64,000 nucleotides of DNA. Source: an uncultured Bacteroidales bacterium (GTDB taxonomy: Bacteria; Bacteroidota; Bacteroidia; Bacteroidales; Paludibacteraceae). Shown in pieces: positions 43,262 through 51,421 of the stretch. The position numbers and the translations under genes are program-made. Each line of letters starts with the position of its first letter. Position 1 is the stretch's first letter. The stretch lies in contig CACZZL010000007.1 of NCBI GenBank assembly GCA_902785605.1, forward strand, positions 51,722-115,721, in the 5' to 3' direction. Under the pieces are notes generated by a model. The model was not told where the DNA came from and did no database searches. It worked only from the letters and a program-made list of their open reading frames with translations.

Positions 43262-44479
43262 ACTGAAAATCTTAGCAAAGATTTTATCTGTTGTTCCGAG
43301 TTCGCTCTCTACGTACGCAGCAGCTCTTGCACCGATCTCGGTGTGTTGGTTGAGAGCCGTATGGAGTGCCTCGTCCAATTCATGGTAGTTGTGGATGCTC
43401 CGTGCAGCTTGGATGTTGATTAGATCATGCGCTTCGCGGAAAATGTCGTAGTTAGGACCGAAGAGGACGGGCATGCCGTATGCCGCTGCTTCGATCGTGT
43501 TATGGATACCTTCTCCGAACCCGCCACCGATATATGCCACGTGTCCGAAGGTGTAGATCGAACTGAGCAAGCCCATCGTATCCACTACCAGCACATCGGC
43601 GTGCTGCAGGATATTGAGGCGGCTGACAGGACTGAACGCAGCGTGCTGTTGGCTGAGTGCAGAGTAGGTGACATAGCGCCCCTGGAAGAGGTTGAAGATG
43701 TAATGCAGATGCTCCTCGTTCAGCTCATGTGGTACGAGAATCAGTTTGACCCGTTCGTTCATCATGCGAGCGTTCTCCATATAGCGAGCCAACAACGCTT
43801 CATCTTTGGGCCAGGTGCTGCCGGCTACGATCACCTGCTCGCATCCGTCCGTGAACTGTGCCATGGGAGTCAACTTCTCGCCATTCGTCCGTTCGCCGTG
43901 CGCCCTTACAACCGCCATTCGGTCAAAGCGTGTGTCACCGGCTACCGACACGTTCGTTACACCGTGTTTGGCTAACAGTTCGCGCGATGCCTCGTTCTGC
44001 ACAAACAGGTGCGTGAAACTGCGCAGCACTTTCAGCTGACCGTGTCCCCACCAACGGAAGAAATACTGTTTGGGTCGGAAGATGGCGCAGATGCTATAAG
44101 TCGGAATGCCCCGTTTCTTGAGCTCGCGTATGTAGGCCGGCCAGAACTCGTACTTGACGAAGATGGCCATGCTCGGTTGAAGGATTTTGATGAAGCGCTT
44201 GGCGTTTCTGCGGGTCGGCAGGGGCAGGTAATAGACCCCGTCTGCCAATTCGTAGTTCTTCCGTGCTTCGTAGCCGGACGGAGAGAAGAACGTCACGACG
44301 ATCTTTCGCTTTTCGCCTTTCGCCTTTAGCTTTTCTATCAGCGGCCGTGCCTGTTCGAACTCGCCTACCGATGCCGCATGAATCCATATAGCACCGCTGT
44401 TCTGTTCCAACAGCGCGACATGCTTCTTATCCAGCGTGGTACGCTGTCCTTTCCAATATGCCCTGAACTTATCTGACAT
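43259..44479 (-). CDS. kdtA: 3-deoxy-D-manno-octulosonic acid (Kdo) transferase
   Basis: This 406-residue GT-B glycosyltransferase adds Kdo to lipid A. Family stretches: IWIHAASVGEFEQARPLI, FFSPSGYEARKN, VKYEFWPAYIRELKKRGIPTY, AGDTRFDRM and the donor-site GGGFGEGIHNTIEAAAYGMPVLFGPN. Residues 48-59 and about 193-202 come from heptanucleotide islands. The stop lies 3 nt from the next gene downstream in the same direction. Confidence 0.95.
   Translation of the reverse strand: MSDKFRAYWKGQRTTLDKKHVALLEQNSGAIWIHAASVGEFEQARPLIEKLKAKGEKRKIVVTFFSPSGYEARKNYELADGVYYLPLPTRRNAKRFIKILQPSMAIFVKYEFWPAYIRELKKRGIPTYSICAIFRPKQYFFRWWGHGQLKVLRSFTHLFVQNEASRELLAKHGVTNVSVAGDTRFDRMAVVRAHGERTNGEKLTPMAQFTDGCEQVIVAGSTWPKDEALLARYMENARMMNERVKLILVPHELNEEHLHYIFNLFQGRYVTYSALSQQHAAFSPVSRLNILQHADVLVVDTMGLLSSIYTFGHVAYIGGGFGEGIHNTIEAAAYGMPVLFGPNYDIFREAHDLINIQAARSIHNYHELDEALHTALNQHTEIGARAAAYVESELGTTDKIFAKIFS
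43874..43902. repeat. Heptanucleotide island in kdtA (imperfect)
   Basis: Units CTTCTCG, CCATTCG, TCCGTTCG (one extra base) and CCGTGCG. A degraded member of the CTTTCGC family, translated as HGERTNGEK. Confidence 0.65.
44303..44337. repeat. Heptanucleotide island in kdtA, CTTTCGC family
   Basis: Five units (CTTTCGC, TTTTCGC, CTTTCGC, CTTTAGC, TTTTCTA), translated as a Lys/Glu/Ala/Gly stretch at residues 48-59. Confidence 0.92.
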
Positions 44480-44482
44480 TAC

Positions 44483-45004
44483 TTAAAAGCAATAACGAAC
44501 ACCGAGGTTAATCGAGTAGTCGAACAAACGTGCTCCCTTGAAGTCTGCGAACATAAGGGCATATCCGGGACGGAAGTCTGCCGATACGGCAATAGGAGCT
44601 TTTTTCATTTTGACATCAATTCCGCCTGCAGCACCAACACCAAAGATACCCATGTGCACATTTCGTTGAAAATTAAAAGGCATCCATCCGAGTTTGACTT
44701 GACCGCCGGCGTACCAACTCAGCGTCAGACCGTCCGTCTCTTTGATCGGTTGTTGATAGAGGAGAACCACATTATCCATCAAACCGGCATACGACGAACG
44801 ACCGTATTTCTCGGCTGTACCACCATCCGGGCAGAAGAAATAACCCAACTCTTCCATCAAACCGAAGTGCTCGGTGAACATGAATTTGGCTTGTGCACCA
44901 ATTCCCAAACCGCCAACGATACCGACACTGGTCTGCGTTTTGTTTTCAGCAGACATCGTGATAGCCGTCAGCACTGCTACACATAATAGGATAATTTTTT
45001 TCAT
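44483..45004 (-). CDS. Small outer-membrane beta-barrel-like protein A
   Basis: This 173-residue protein has a signal peptide (1-19, MSAEN after cleavage) and alternating beta-strands ending in Phe (GVRYCF), the pattern of an outer-membrane barrel. It shares its layout with the protein at 46195-46716 (SVGIVGGLGIGAQ against SVGMVGGLGVGAQ; DFRPGYAL against DFRPGYAM), so the two are paralogues. Role unknown. It overlaps the upstream lipoprotein gene as ATGA. Confidence 0.8.
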   Translation of the reverse strand: MKKIILLCVAVLTAITMSAENKTQTSVGIVGGLGIGAQAKFMFTEHFGLMEELGYFFCPDGGTAEKYGRSSYAGLMDNVVLLYQQPIKETDGLTLSWYAGGQVKLGWMPFNFQRNVHMGIFGVGAAGGIDVKMKKAPIAVSADFRPGYALMFADFKGARLFDYSINLGVRYCF

Positions 45005-45255
45005 TGGTTCTCAATCATTATGTTCTTTTTCCTACTTGTAGTATCGATTTCACACGACCAACGCTCGTAGCCGGCTTTCCTATTCTTTGAATACTCCAAA
45101 TCACTACATTTACTATCGTAAATAGTTTGGTACACCTTCGTATGGGTTTCTTCGTCAAAGCACACACAGTGTCTATATAATTCTGGTTGCCAACAACTGG
45201 TGAAGGTGAATGCGACACCTGTCAAAAACGGTAAAAATAAAAGAATTCTTTTCAT
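45001..45255 (-). CDS. Small Cys-rich lipoprotein
   Basis: This 84-residue protein has a signal peptide and lipobox-like TFTSC (Cys21). The mature part is short, with four more cysteines (HCVCFDEE, SKCSDLE, WSCEID), which suggests disulfides. I recognise no family. Its place between a DoxX/MauE-thioredoxin-like gene and a barrel gene suggests an envelope role. Confidence 0.7.
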   Translation of the reverse strand: MKRILLFLPFLTGVAFTFTSCWQPELYRHCVCFDEETHTKVYQTIYDSKCSDLEYSKNRKAGYERWSCEIDTTSRKKNIMIENQ

Positions 45256-45293
45256 AACAGTAATTTTTGAGTGTTTATATTTTTTTTTCTATA

Positions 45294-46181
45294 TTATTCT
45301 ATAAAAAGTCCCGGTGAGAGGATGATACCACTTTCGATATCTTGTATCTCTCCGCCTTCGATATGCAGCAAAACAGGCAAACGGTGCGTGATCTGCGACA
45401 TAGTGTCGTGCGGGATTGTTAGGATTGCTATCTGAGGCCGGTAGATGCGTCCAAAACGCGCCTGCGCTTCTTCGTTCTCTTCCGCGATGCCCAGCACCTT
45501 ATCCACTAATCCGAACTGTTGGTACTGCGCTACGTTTGCATAATTGGTTTGACAATACGGACAGGTGAACGAGAACAGATAAACGACGTAGGTGGAGTCC
45601 GCGCTGAACGGATAGATACGATCCAGTCTCTCCATCATCTCCTCCGTGTCCTCCCTTTCGCTCGATAGCAGGCGGGGCAGTCGGAAGGAGCTGTGCATCG
45701 CTATTCCGCTAACGAAACAAACGACTGAACTCACAAGGATCATCGCAATCAGTTTCTGCGTCAGGTGCCTGTCGTCCTCTTGCTTGGCGAAGAGGATAGG
45801 GAGCGTCAGCACCATCAGGACCGCATTGCGTACGAAAGTCATCCACGGCTTGTGATCATAAAATGAGTCTAATGCTCCGAAACAGCCGCAATCCTGTATC
45901 CCCTTGGCGAATACGCCGTAGGCAAAGACCGCGCTGACGGTTACCAAAAACACATCTGCCGCGATAGCTGCCTGTTTGGGACGTACGCGCAACAGCAGGC
46001 ACATGCCTAATACGACCTCGCAGAAGATGATGATGGGTGCCATCACGCCGAACCATCTCGGACCGTACTGCAGCAGCAACTGACCGAATACATCCGCGTT
46101 CCATGCTTTCGCAAAAGCAGAAACGAGGAACAACAGTCCCAATAAAACGGAGGAGATTCTATGTGCTGCTGCTGACCGCAT
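45294..46181 (-). CDS. MauE/DoxX-type membrane protein fused to thioredoxin-like domain
   Basis: This 295-residue protein has four or five TM helices (about 10-165) with the thiol-relay motif QDCGCFGA (97-100 = DCGC), then a thioredoxin-type domain with CPYC at 207-210 (SFTCPYC). I infer that electrons pass between the quinone pool, the DCGC cysteines and the CPYC site to keep periplasmic thiols in balance. It lies between two barrel paralogues and a Cys-rich lipoprotein, its possible clients. Confidence 0.82.
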   Translation of the reverse strand: MRSAAAHRISSVLLGLLFLVSAFAKAWNADVFGQLLLQYGPRWFGVMAPIIIFCEVVLGMCLLLRVRPKQAAIAADVFLVTVSAVFAYGVFAKGIQDCGCFGALDSFYDHKPWMTFVRNAVLMVLTLPILFAKQEDDRHLTQKLIAMILVSSVVCFVSGIAMHSSFRLPRLLSSEREDTEEMMERLDRIYPFSADSTYVVYLFSFTCPYCQTNYANVAQYQQFGLVDKVLGIAEENEEAQARFGRIYRPQIAILTIPHDTMSQITHRLPVLLHIEGGEIQDIESGIILSPGLFIE

Positions 46182-46194
46182 GCGTGTGATTTAT

Positions 46195-46716
46195 TTAGAA
46201 CGTATAACGTACACCTACGTTGACCGAATAGTCGAACTGGTGGAGTGTCATGGTTCCCGGGCCATAGTAGTTCTTACCAAACGACATGGCATATCCCGGA
46301 CGAAAATCGAACGAGAAAGCAATCGGTGCATTGATCATGTTAGCCTCGATACCGGCAGCTGCGCCGACACCAAACAGACCGAGTCCGTCCCATCCGTCCA
46401 ATACATAACCTAACTTCGTCTGACCGCCTGCATACACGCTCAACTTGATTCCGTTTCCTTCGGCCAAAGGACTGGTCTGGTAGGCAAATACACCGTTAAC
46501 AATCGGTGCACCCATATAACCCCAACCCTCACCACCGTCAGGACAGGTGAAATAGCCCAACTCGGCCAGAATGGTGAAATGGTCCGTGATCATCGTCTTG
46601 TACTGTGCTCCGACGCCCAAACCGCCGACCATACCGACACTGTGCTTGTAGTCCTTGGCACTTACCGTCATTGCGGCTACTAATGCCACTACACAAAGCG
46701 TAAAAATTTTCTTCAT
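46195..46716 (-). CDS. Small outer-membrane beta-barrel-like protein B
   Basis: This 173-residue paralogue of the protein at 44483-45004 has a signal peptide (1-20), the same KHSVGMVGGLGVGAQ start of the mature chain and a barrel-like end GVRYTF. It is the first gene after the promoter at 46754 and heads the run of genes down to rsgA. Confidence 0.8.
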   Translation of the reverse strand: MKKIFTLCVVALVAAMTVSAKDYKHSVGMVGGLGVGAQYKTMITDHFTILAELGYFTCPDGGEGWGYMGAPIVNGVFAYQTSPLAEGNGIKLSVYAGGQTKLGYVLDGWDGLGLFGVGAAAGIEANMINAPIAFSFDFRPGYAMSFGKNYYGPGTMTLHQFDYSVNVGVRYTF

Positions 46717-46753
46717 GCTTATGATTGTTTGTACATTATTTCAATATCGGGTG

Positions 46754-46785
46754 CAAAGTTACAAAAAAAGAATGAAATACACAAA
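46754..46785 (-). promoter_or_regulatory. Promoter of the barrel/thiol-protein gene run
   Basis: TTTG (46785-46782), 20 nt, then TAACTTTG (46761-46754) on the minus strand. Confidence 0.8.
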
Positions 46786-46843
46786 TGTGTATATCATTTT
46801 TCTGCGAATATTTGCCTTTTTGTGTTATTTTTTTTCAATTTTA

Positions 46844-46875
46844 CTTGCATATATCAAAAATTATACGTATCTTTG
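46844..46875 (+). promoter_or_regulatory. Promoter of the nuclease-addAB operon
   Basis: CTTG (46844-46847), 20 nt, then TATCTTTG (46868-46875), 21 nt before the ATG at 46896; divergent from the promoter at 46754. Confidence 0.8.
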
Positions 46876-46895
46876 CGAAAAATTCATAAACGACC

Positions 46896-48362
46896 ATGAA
46901 GATTCAATTTTTAGGCGCTACGCGCGAGGTGACTGGAAGTAAGCACCTGATCACGACTGATTCGGGACACACGATTCTGCTGGATTGCGGTATGTATCAG
47001 GGAAAAGGAATGGAGACCGATGCGGCGAACCGCGACTTGGGTTTTGACCCCACCAAACTGGACTGCGTCGTACTCAGCCATGCACATATTGACCACTCGG
47101 GATTGATTCCGTATATTGTGAAGATGGGTTTCAAGGGCGATATCTACTGTACCCCCGCGACGCGCGACCTGTGTTCGCTCATGCTCACCGATACGGCGTT
47201 TATTCAGGAGCAGGATGTACGCACGTATAACAAGAAGATTGACAAGCAGAACCCGCATAAGGAGAAGGGTAAGAAATACAAGGTAGAGCCGCTCTACACC
47301 CAGAACGATGTCAACCGGGCGATGAAACATTTCGTGACCTACAGCTATGACCGCCGTTTCCGCCTGTTTGACGACGTGCTGCTTACGTTTACCAATTCGG
47401 GGCATATGCTCGGAGGGGCGATCTGCTCGCTGGAGATCTACGAAGAGGACAAAAATCCGAATGGCCATCCTGCTGCGGTTCTAAACCGCCGGTGGAAACG
47501 CTTGACCTATACCGGCGATGTGGGTCGTTTACACTGTCATATCTTGCCGCCTCCGCAACTCTTCCCGCAGTGTGATTACCTCATCTGCGAGTCCACCTAT
47601 GGTGATCGCATTCACGATGAGCAGATGGTGACCGAGGAGCAGTTGCTCGGTGTAGTGGAGGACACCTGCGTGTACCGCAAAGGCAAGTTGCTCATTCCTT
47701 CTTTCTCGGTCGGCCGTACGCAGGAGATCGTGTATGTGCTCAACCAACTCTACAACGACGGTCGTCTGCCGCATATTCCGGTGTATGTCGATTCGCCGAT
47801 GAGCACCAATGCGACGCAGATTTTCCGGATGTATCCGGACGAATTGAGCGATGAGGTGCGGGATACGATGCAGTTCGATCCGGACCCGTTCGGCTTCAAT
47901 ACGCTCAAGTATATCACCGATATCAGCGAGTCCAAAGCACTCAACCACAAGGACGACCCGTGCATCATCATCTCCGCTTCGGGCATGTTGGAGGCGGGAC
48001 GAATCAAACACCATGTGGCGAATCATATCTCCGACCCGCGGTGTACCATTCTGATCGTCGGATACTGTGAACCGACAACCCTGGGCGCACGTATTCAGCA
48101 ACCCGGCCTGCAGTGGATCTCTATCTTCGGTCTCGACCGTCGCATCAAAGCGCAGATCACGAAGATTGAAGGCTTCTCCGGACACGGTGACTATAAGGAG
48201 ATGATTGACTATTTCACCCGCAGTCTGCAGGTGGACCAGGTGCAACGGGTGTTCGTGGTGCACGGTGAGTTGACGGCTGCCGAGGCGTACAAAGGGCATC
48301 TGACCGATGCCGGATTTAAGAACATTGATATCCCACAACATGGAGAAATAGTGGAGTTGTAA
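46896..48362 (+). CDS. Metallo-beta-lactamase/beta-CASP ribonuclease-like protein
   Basis: This 488-residue protein is of the CPSF73/YSH1-like beta-CASP group. Metal site SHAHIDHSG (61-69), STYGD, beta-CASP motifs SFSVGRTQEIVY and ISASGMLEAGRIKHH, and the C-terminal GFSGHGDY and VHGE histidines. It probably cuts or trims RNA. Residues about 192-199 come from the small palindromic repeat at 47471-47489 (HPAAVLNRRW), an unexpected insertion. It is 2 nt upstream of addA. Confidence 0.92.
   Translation: MKIQFLGATREVTGSKHLITTDSGHTILLDCGMYQGKGMETDAANRDLGFDPTKLDCVVLSHAHIDHSGLIPYIVKMGFKGDIYCTPATRDLCSLMLTDTAFIQEQDVRTYNKKIDKQNPHKEKGKKYKVEPLYTQNDVNRAMKHFVTYSYDRRFRLFDDVLLTFTNSGHMLGGAICSLEIYEEDKNPNGHPAAVLNRRWKRLTYTGDVGRLHCHILPPPQLFPQCDYLICESTYGDRIHDEQMVTEEQLLGVVEDTCVYRKGKLLIPSFSVGRTQEIVYVLNQLYNDGRLPHIPVYVDSPMSTNATQIFRMYPDELSDEVRDTMQFDPDPFGFNTLKYITDISESKALNHKDDPCIIISASGMLEAGRIKHHVANHISDPRCTILIVGYCEPTTLGARIQQPGLQWISIFGLDRRIKAQITKIEGFSGHGDYKEMIDYFTRSLQVDQVQRVFVVHGELTAAEAYKGHLTDAGFKNIDIPQHGEIVEL
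47471..47489. repeat. Palindromic repeat TGCT-GCGGTT-CTA-AACCGC inside a coding region
   Basis: Same element as at 39489-39507 with the outer pair changed from C-G to G-C on both arms, which keeps the palindrome. Here it is in frame within the beta-CASP nuclease gene. Confidence 0.65.
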
Positions 48363-48364
48363 GT

Positions 48365-51300
48365 ATGGATTTATCACGAATAGATATCAAACGCCCGATC
48401 ACGATCTGCCGCGCGTCGGCAGGTACGGGCAAGACCTATACCTTGGCTGCGTATTACGTCGGACTGCTCTTGTCCGGCGAGGACTACCGTTCAATCTTAG
48501 CTATCACGTTCACCAACAAAGCAACCGCCGAGATGAGCGAGCGTATCATCGGCTATCTGCATAGCATTGCGCAGGGTCAGGAGAGCGATTTCCTGGCCCT
48601 GGCCCGGCAGTTCATGATTCGGGATAGGCAGGCACCTGACGAGTTGCTGCAGAAACGGGCAGGGGAGTGCTTCAAGAAGATGCTGCTCGATTACGACAAC
48701 GTGCAGATCATGACCATTGACTCGTTCCTGCAGACCCTGTTGAGCGGTCTGGCGGGCGTGTTGAAGATGAGTGCGGGCATGAACACGGAGTTGGATGTGG
48801 ACCATGTCATCAGCCGTTCGGTGGATCAGTTGCTGACGACCGACATGACAGCAGCGGATCGCACGATCTTAGAGGACTACATGCGCCTCAAACTGGATCA
48901 GGAGAGCCGATGGGATGTGCGACAGAGCTTATGCACGATGGCGCACGAGTTATACAACGAGTCCGTGCAGGTGCTCGATGCCAACGGCGCTGTGCTCTTC
49001 GATCCCGCGGCCCTGGCTAAACGGCGTGATGTGGTGCAGCAACTATGGGCCAATGACGAACGGGTGCAAGCGCTTGAGCAGTTACTTCGGAAGTGCAATC
49101 CCGAACCCTATAACCGTAACACACGCTACGCGTACGACCGCTTGGTGAACAGCGTGCAGGCGCCGGAGAAGATGTCGGCCGATGACCGTTTTCGCGGGGT
49201 GAGCGAACGCAGTTGCAATGCGGATGAGATGCTGCGGGCGACCGAACTGGCCGCTGAAGTGGGACGGTTCTACAACACGCTCCAACTGACCATACGGTTC
49301 AGCCGCGATACGGAACTGATGGGTTCGTTGCAAGCGCTCATTCAGCGCAATCTGACGGAAGCTAACTGTGCCCTCTTAGCGCGTACGGCCGGTACCTTGT
49401 CTGCTGCGCTGCGAGCCGGGGATGCGGATTTCATTCTTGAGAAAGCCGGTATCCGATACCGTCACGTGCTCATGGATGAGTTTCAGGATACCAGTCAGTT
49501 ACAGTGGAGTGTCATTCGTCAACTGCTGCAAGACGTGCTGGCAGGAGAAGGGAACACCTTGCTCATTGTCGGCGATATCAAACAGTCCATCTACCGTTGG
49601 CGAAACGGCGACTGGCATATCATGGAAGGGCTGTCGGGCGAACGCATCGCCATGAACGGCGAGCGGGTGAACCAACGCTTTACATCCCTGACCCGCAATT
49701 TCCGAAGCAGCGAAGAGGTGGTACGGTTCAACCTGTCCCTTTTCCAACATATCTACAACCATGCGGACGATGCACTGATCGCGCGTATTTACGATGAGGG
49801 CTTTGCACCGGAGCAGTTGGAGTCGTTCTATCAGTCGAATAAGAAGAAGGGCGGCTACGTGCGCTTCAAAGCCTTCCCGAAGGGGACCAAAGAGGAACTG
49901 ACCGCTGATATGTTCGACCGCATGGAGCAGATGATGCAGAAAGGTGCGGTTTCATCGGACATGATGATCCTTGTGCGGGACAAGAAAGATGCGGCTTTCA
50001 TCACCGATCTGCATGCGATGCTTGATGCCGAACAGTACCCCAAGCTCAGTGCAGCACGGATGGTATCTGCGGACAGTTTCCTGCTGGAGGCCTCCGAAGC
50101 GGTGCGTACGGTCATTGCCGGTCTGAAGTATGTGGTGCTGCAAGACGAAGTGGCGGCTGCGTATGTAGTGATGACGACCGGTGGGGATGAGACCATCCTG
50201 ACTCGTCTGCGTGAAGCAGTAAACAAGAACACACCTTTGTACGAAGCCGTGTGCGAATTGGTTAAGGTGCTGTTAACCAACGACAACGGACAATATGTGG
50301 GCACCGAAACGGCCTATATTAATAATCTGCTCGACCGCACCCGGGCGTATGTGAGTTCGTACGGGGCCGGTATGGAAGACTTCCTTGTTTATTGGGACGA
50401 CACAATGCACACCAAGCCTATTCCGGCATTGGCGACGGATGCGATACGTATCATGACCGTGCATGCCAGCAAAGGACTGCAGGCGCAGACCCTGTTCGTA
50501 CCGTTCTGTAGCTGGCCGAAAGAGGTCGGCAAATTTGCGCCGAAAGTGTGGTGCCCGGTAGCGGAAGAAGTAGGTGGAGAGGATTTTGTGCCGATTCAGT
50601 ACGGCCCGGAGATGGCCAACTCGGCGTATGACGCTTCGTTTGCAGAGGAGCAGATGAACCTGCGGATTGATAACCTCAATTTGCTCTACGTCGCTTTGAC
50701 GCGTGCGGAGGACAACTTGTTCGTGTCCACGATGTACCCGGTTAAGAAAGACGGCACGATGGGTGCCTGTAACCATGTGGGGCGGTATATCATGGATTTT
50801 GTGGAAGCTGACGAATACGAAGCAGGGCAGATCAAGATCAAGAACGATCACAAGGAGACGCAACAAGTCAGCTTGACCGCAGAGTTATGGGCGAACAGTG
50901 ACCAGGTGCGCTTCGTGCAGTCGCAAGAAGGTGCGCTCTATACCAGCTACGGAGACGAGGCCTACCGTCGTGTGGCGAAGATGGATGAGGGTACGTTGTG
51001 CCATGAGATCTTTGCTAACTTACGCAAAGCCGATGAACTGGAGCAGGTGCTGGATCGGTTCATGAGTAGCGGAGAGATACGCGATGAAGAGCAACGGGAG
51101 AAGCTAAAATCCCTGATTTCATCGGCATGGGAAGGCAATGAACAGATGCGGGATTGGTTCACCGCACCGTGGCAACTCAAGCTGGAGGAACCCATCTACA
51201 TGGACCATCGTGAACTCAGACCGGACCGTGTGATGATTAATCCGAAGACGAATGAAGCCATTGTGCTCGATTATAAGTTCGGCAAGATGGAAGAACAATA

Positions 51301-51421
51301 CAAACAACAGGTAGGCGAATACATGGAAGCGCTGCGTAGGATGGGGCATAACCCTGTGCGTGGCTATCTGTGGTTCGCTCACCAATCGAAAGATAAACAA
51401 CTGGTGCAGGTACATGGATAA
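48365..51421 (+). CDS. addA: AddA/RecB-like UvrD-family helicase-nuclease
   Basis: This 1018-residue protein has Walker A RASAGTGKT (16-24), Walker B LMDEFQDTSQLQW, helicase motifs GDIKQSIYRWR, TVHASKGLQ and NLLYVALTRAEDNL, and a C-terminal PD-(D/E)XK nuclease (RPDRVM...VLDYKFG...QVGEY). It should process double-strand ends for recombination repair with the AddB-like partner encoded next, which it overlaps by 8 nt. Confidence 0.92.
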   Translation: MDLSRIDIKRPITICRASAGTGKTYTLAAYYVGLLLSGEDYRSILAITFTNKATAEMSERIIGYLHSIAQGQESDFLALARQFMIRDRQAPDELLQKRAGECFKKMLLDYDNVQIMTIDSFLQTLLSGLAGVLKMSAGMNTELDVDHVISRSVDQLLTTDMTAADRTILEDYMRLKLDQESRWDVRQSLCTMAHELYNESVQVLDANGAVLFDPAALAKRRDVVQQLWANDERVQALEQLLRKCNPEPYNRNTRYAYDRLVNSVQAPEKMSADDRFRGVSERSCNADEMLRATELAAEVGRFYNTLQLTIRFSRDTELMGSLQALIQRNLTEANCALLARTAGTLSAALRAGDADFILEKAGIRYRHVLMDEFQDTSQLQWSVIRQLLQDVLAGEGNTLLIVGDIKQSIYRWRNGDWHIMEGLSGERIAMNGERVNQRFTSLTRNFRSSEEVVRFNLSLFQHIYNHADDALIARIYDEGFAPEQLESFYQSNKKKGGYVRFKAFPKGTKEELTADMFDRMEQMMQKGAVSSDMMILVRDKKDAAFITDLHAMLDAEQYPKLSAARMVSADSFLLEASEAVRTVIAGLKYVVLQDEVAAAYVVMTTGGDETILTRLREAVNKNTPLYEAVCELVKVLLTNDNGQYVGTETAYINNLLDRTRAYVSSYGAGMEDFLVYWDDTMHTKPIPALATDAIRIMTVHASKGLQAQTLFVPFCSWPKEVGKFAPKVWCPVAEEVGGEDFVPIQYGPEMANSAYDASFAEEQMNLRIDNLNLLYVALTRAEDNLFVSTMYPVKKDGTMGACNHVGRYIMDFVEADEYEAGQIKIKNDHKETQQVSLTAELWANSDQVRFVQSQEGALYTSYGDEAYRRVAKMDEGTLCHEIFANLRKADELEQVLDRFMSSGEIRDEEQREKLKSLISSAWEGNEQMRDWFTAPWQLKLEEPIYMDHRELRPDRVMINPKTNEAIVLDYKFGKMEEQYKQQVGEYMEALRRMGHNPVRGYLWFAHQSKDKQLVQVHG

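Noticed and set aside
49645-49680. Further heptamer islands in addA (about 49645) and early addB (about 51885)
   Set aside because: The translated stretches (NGER-like) resemble the CTTTCGC family, but the 7-nt register is too poor to call from sequence alone.
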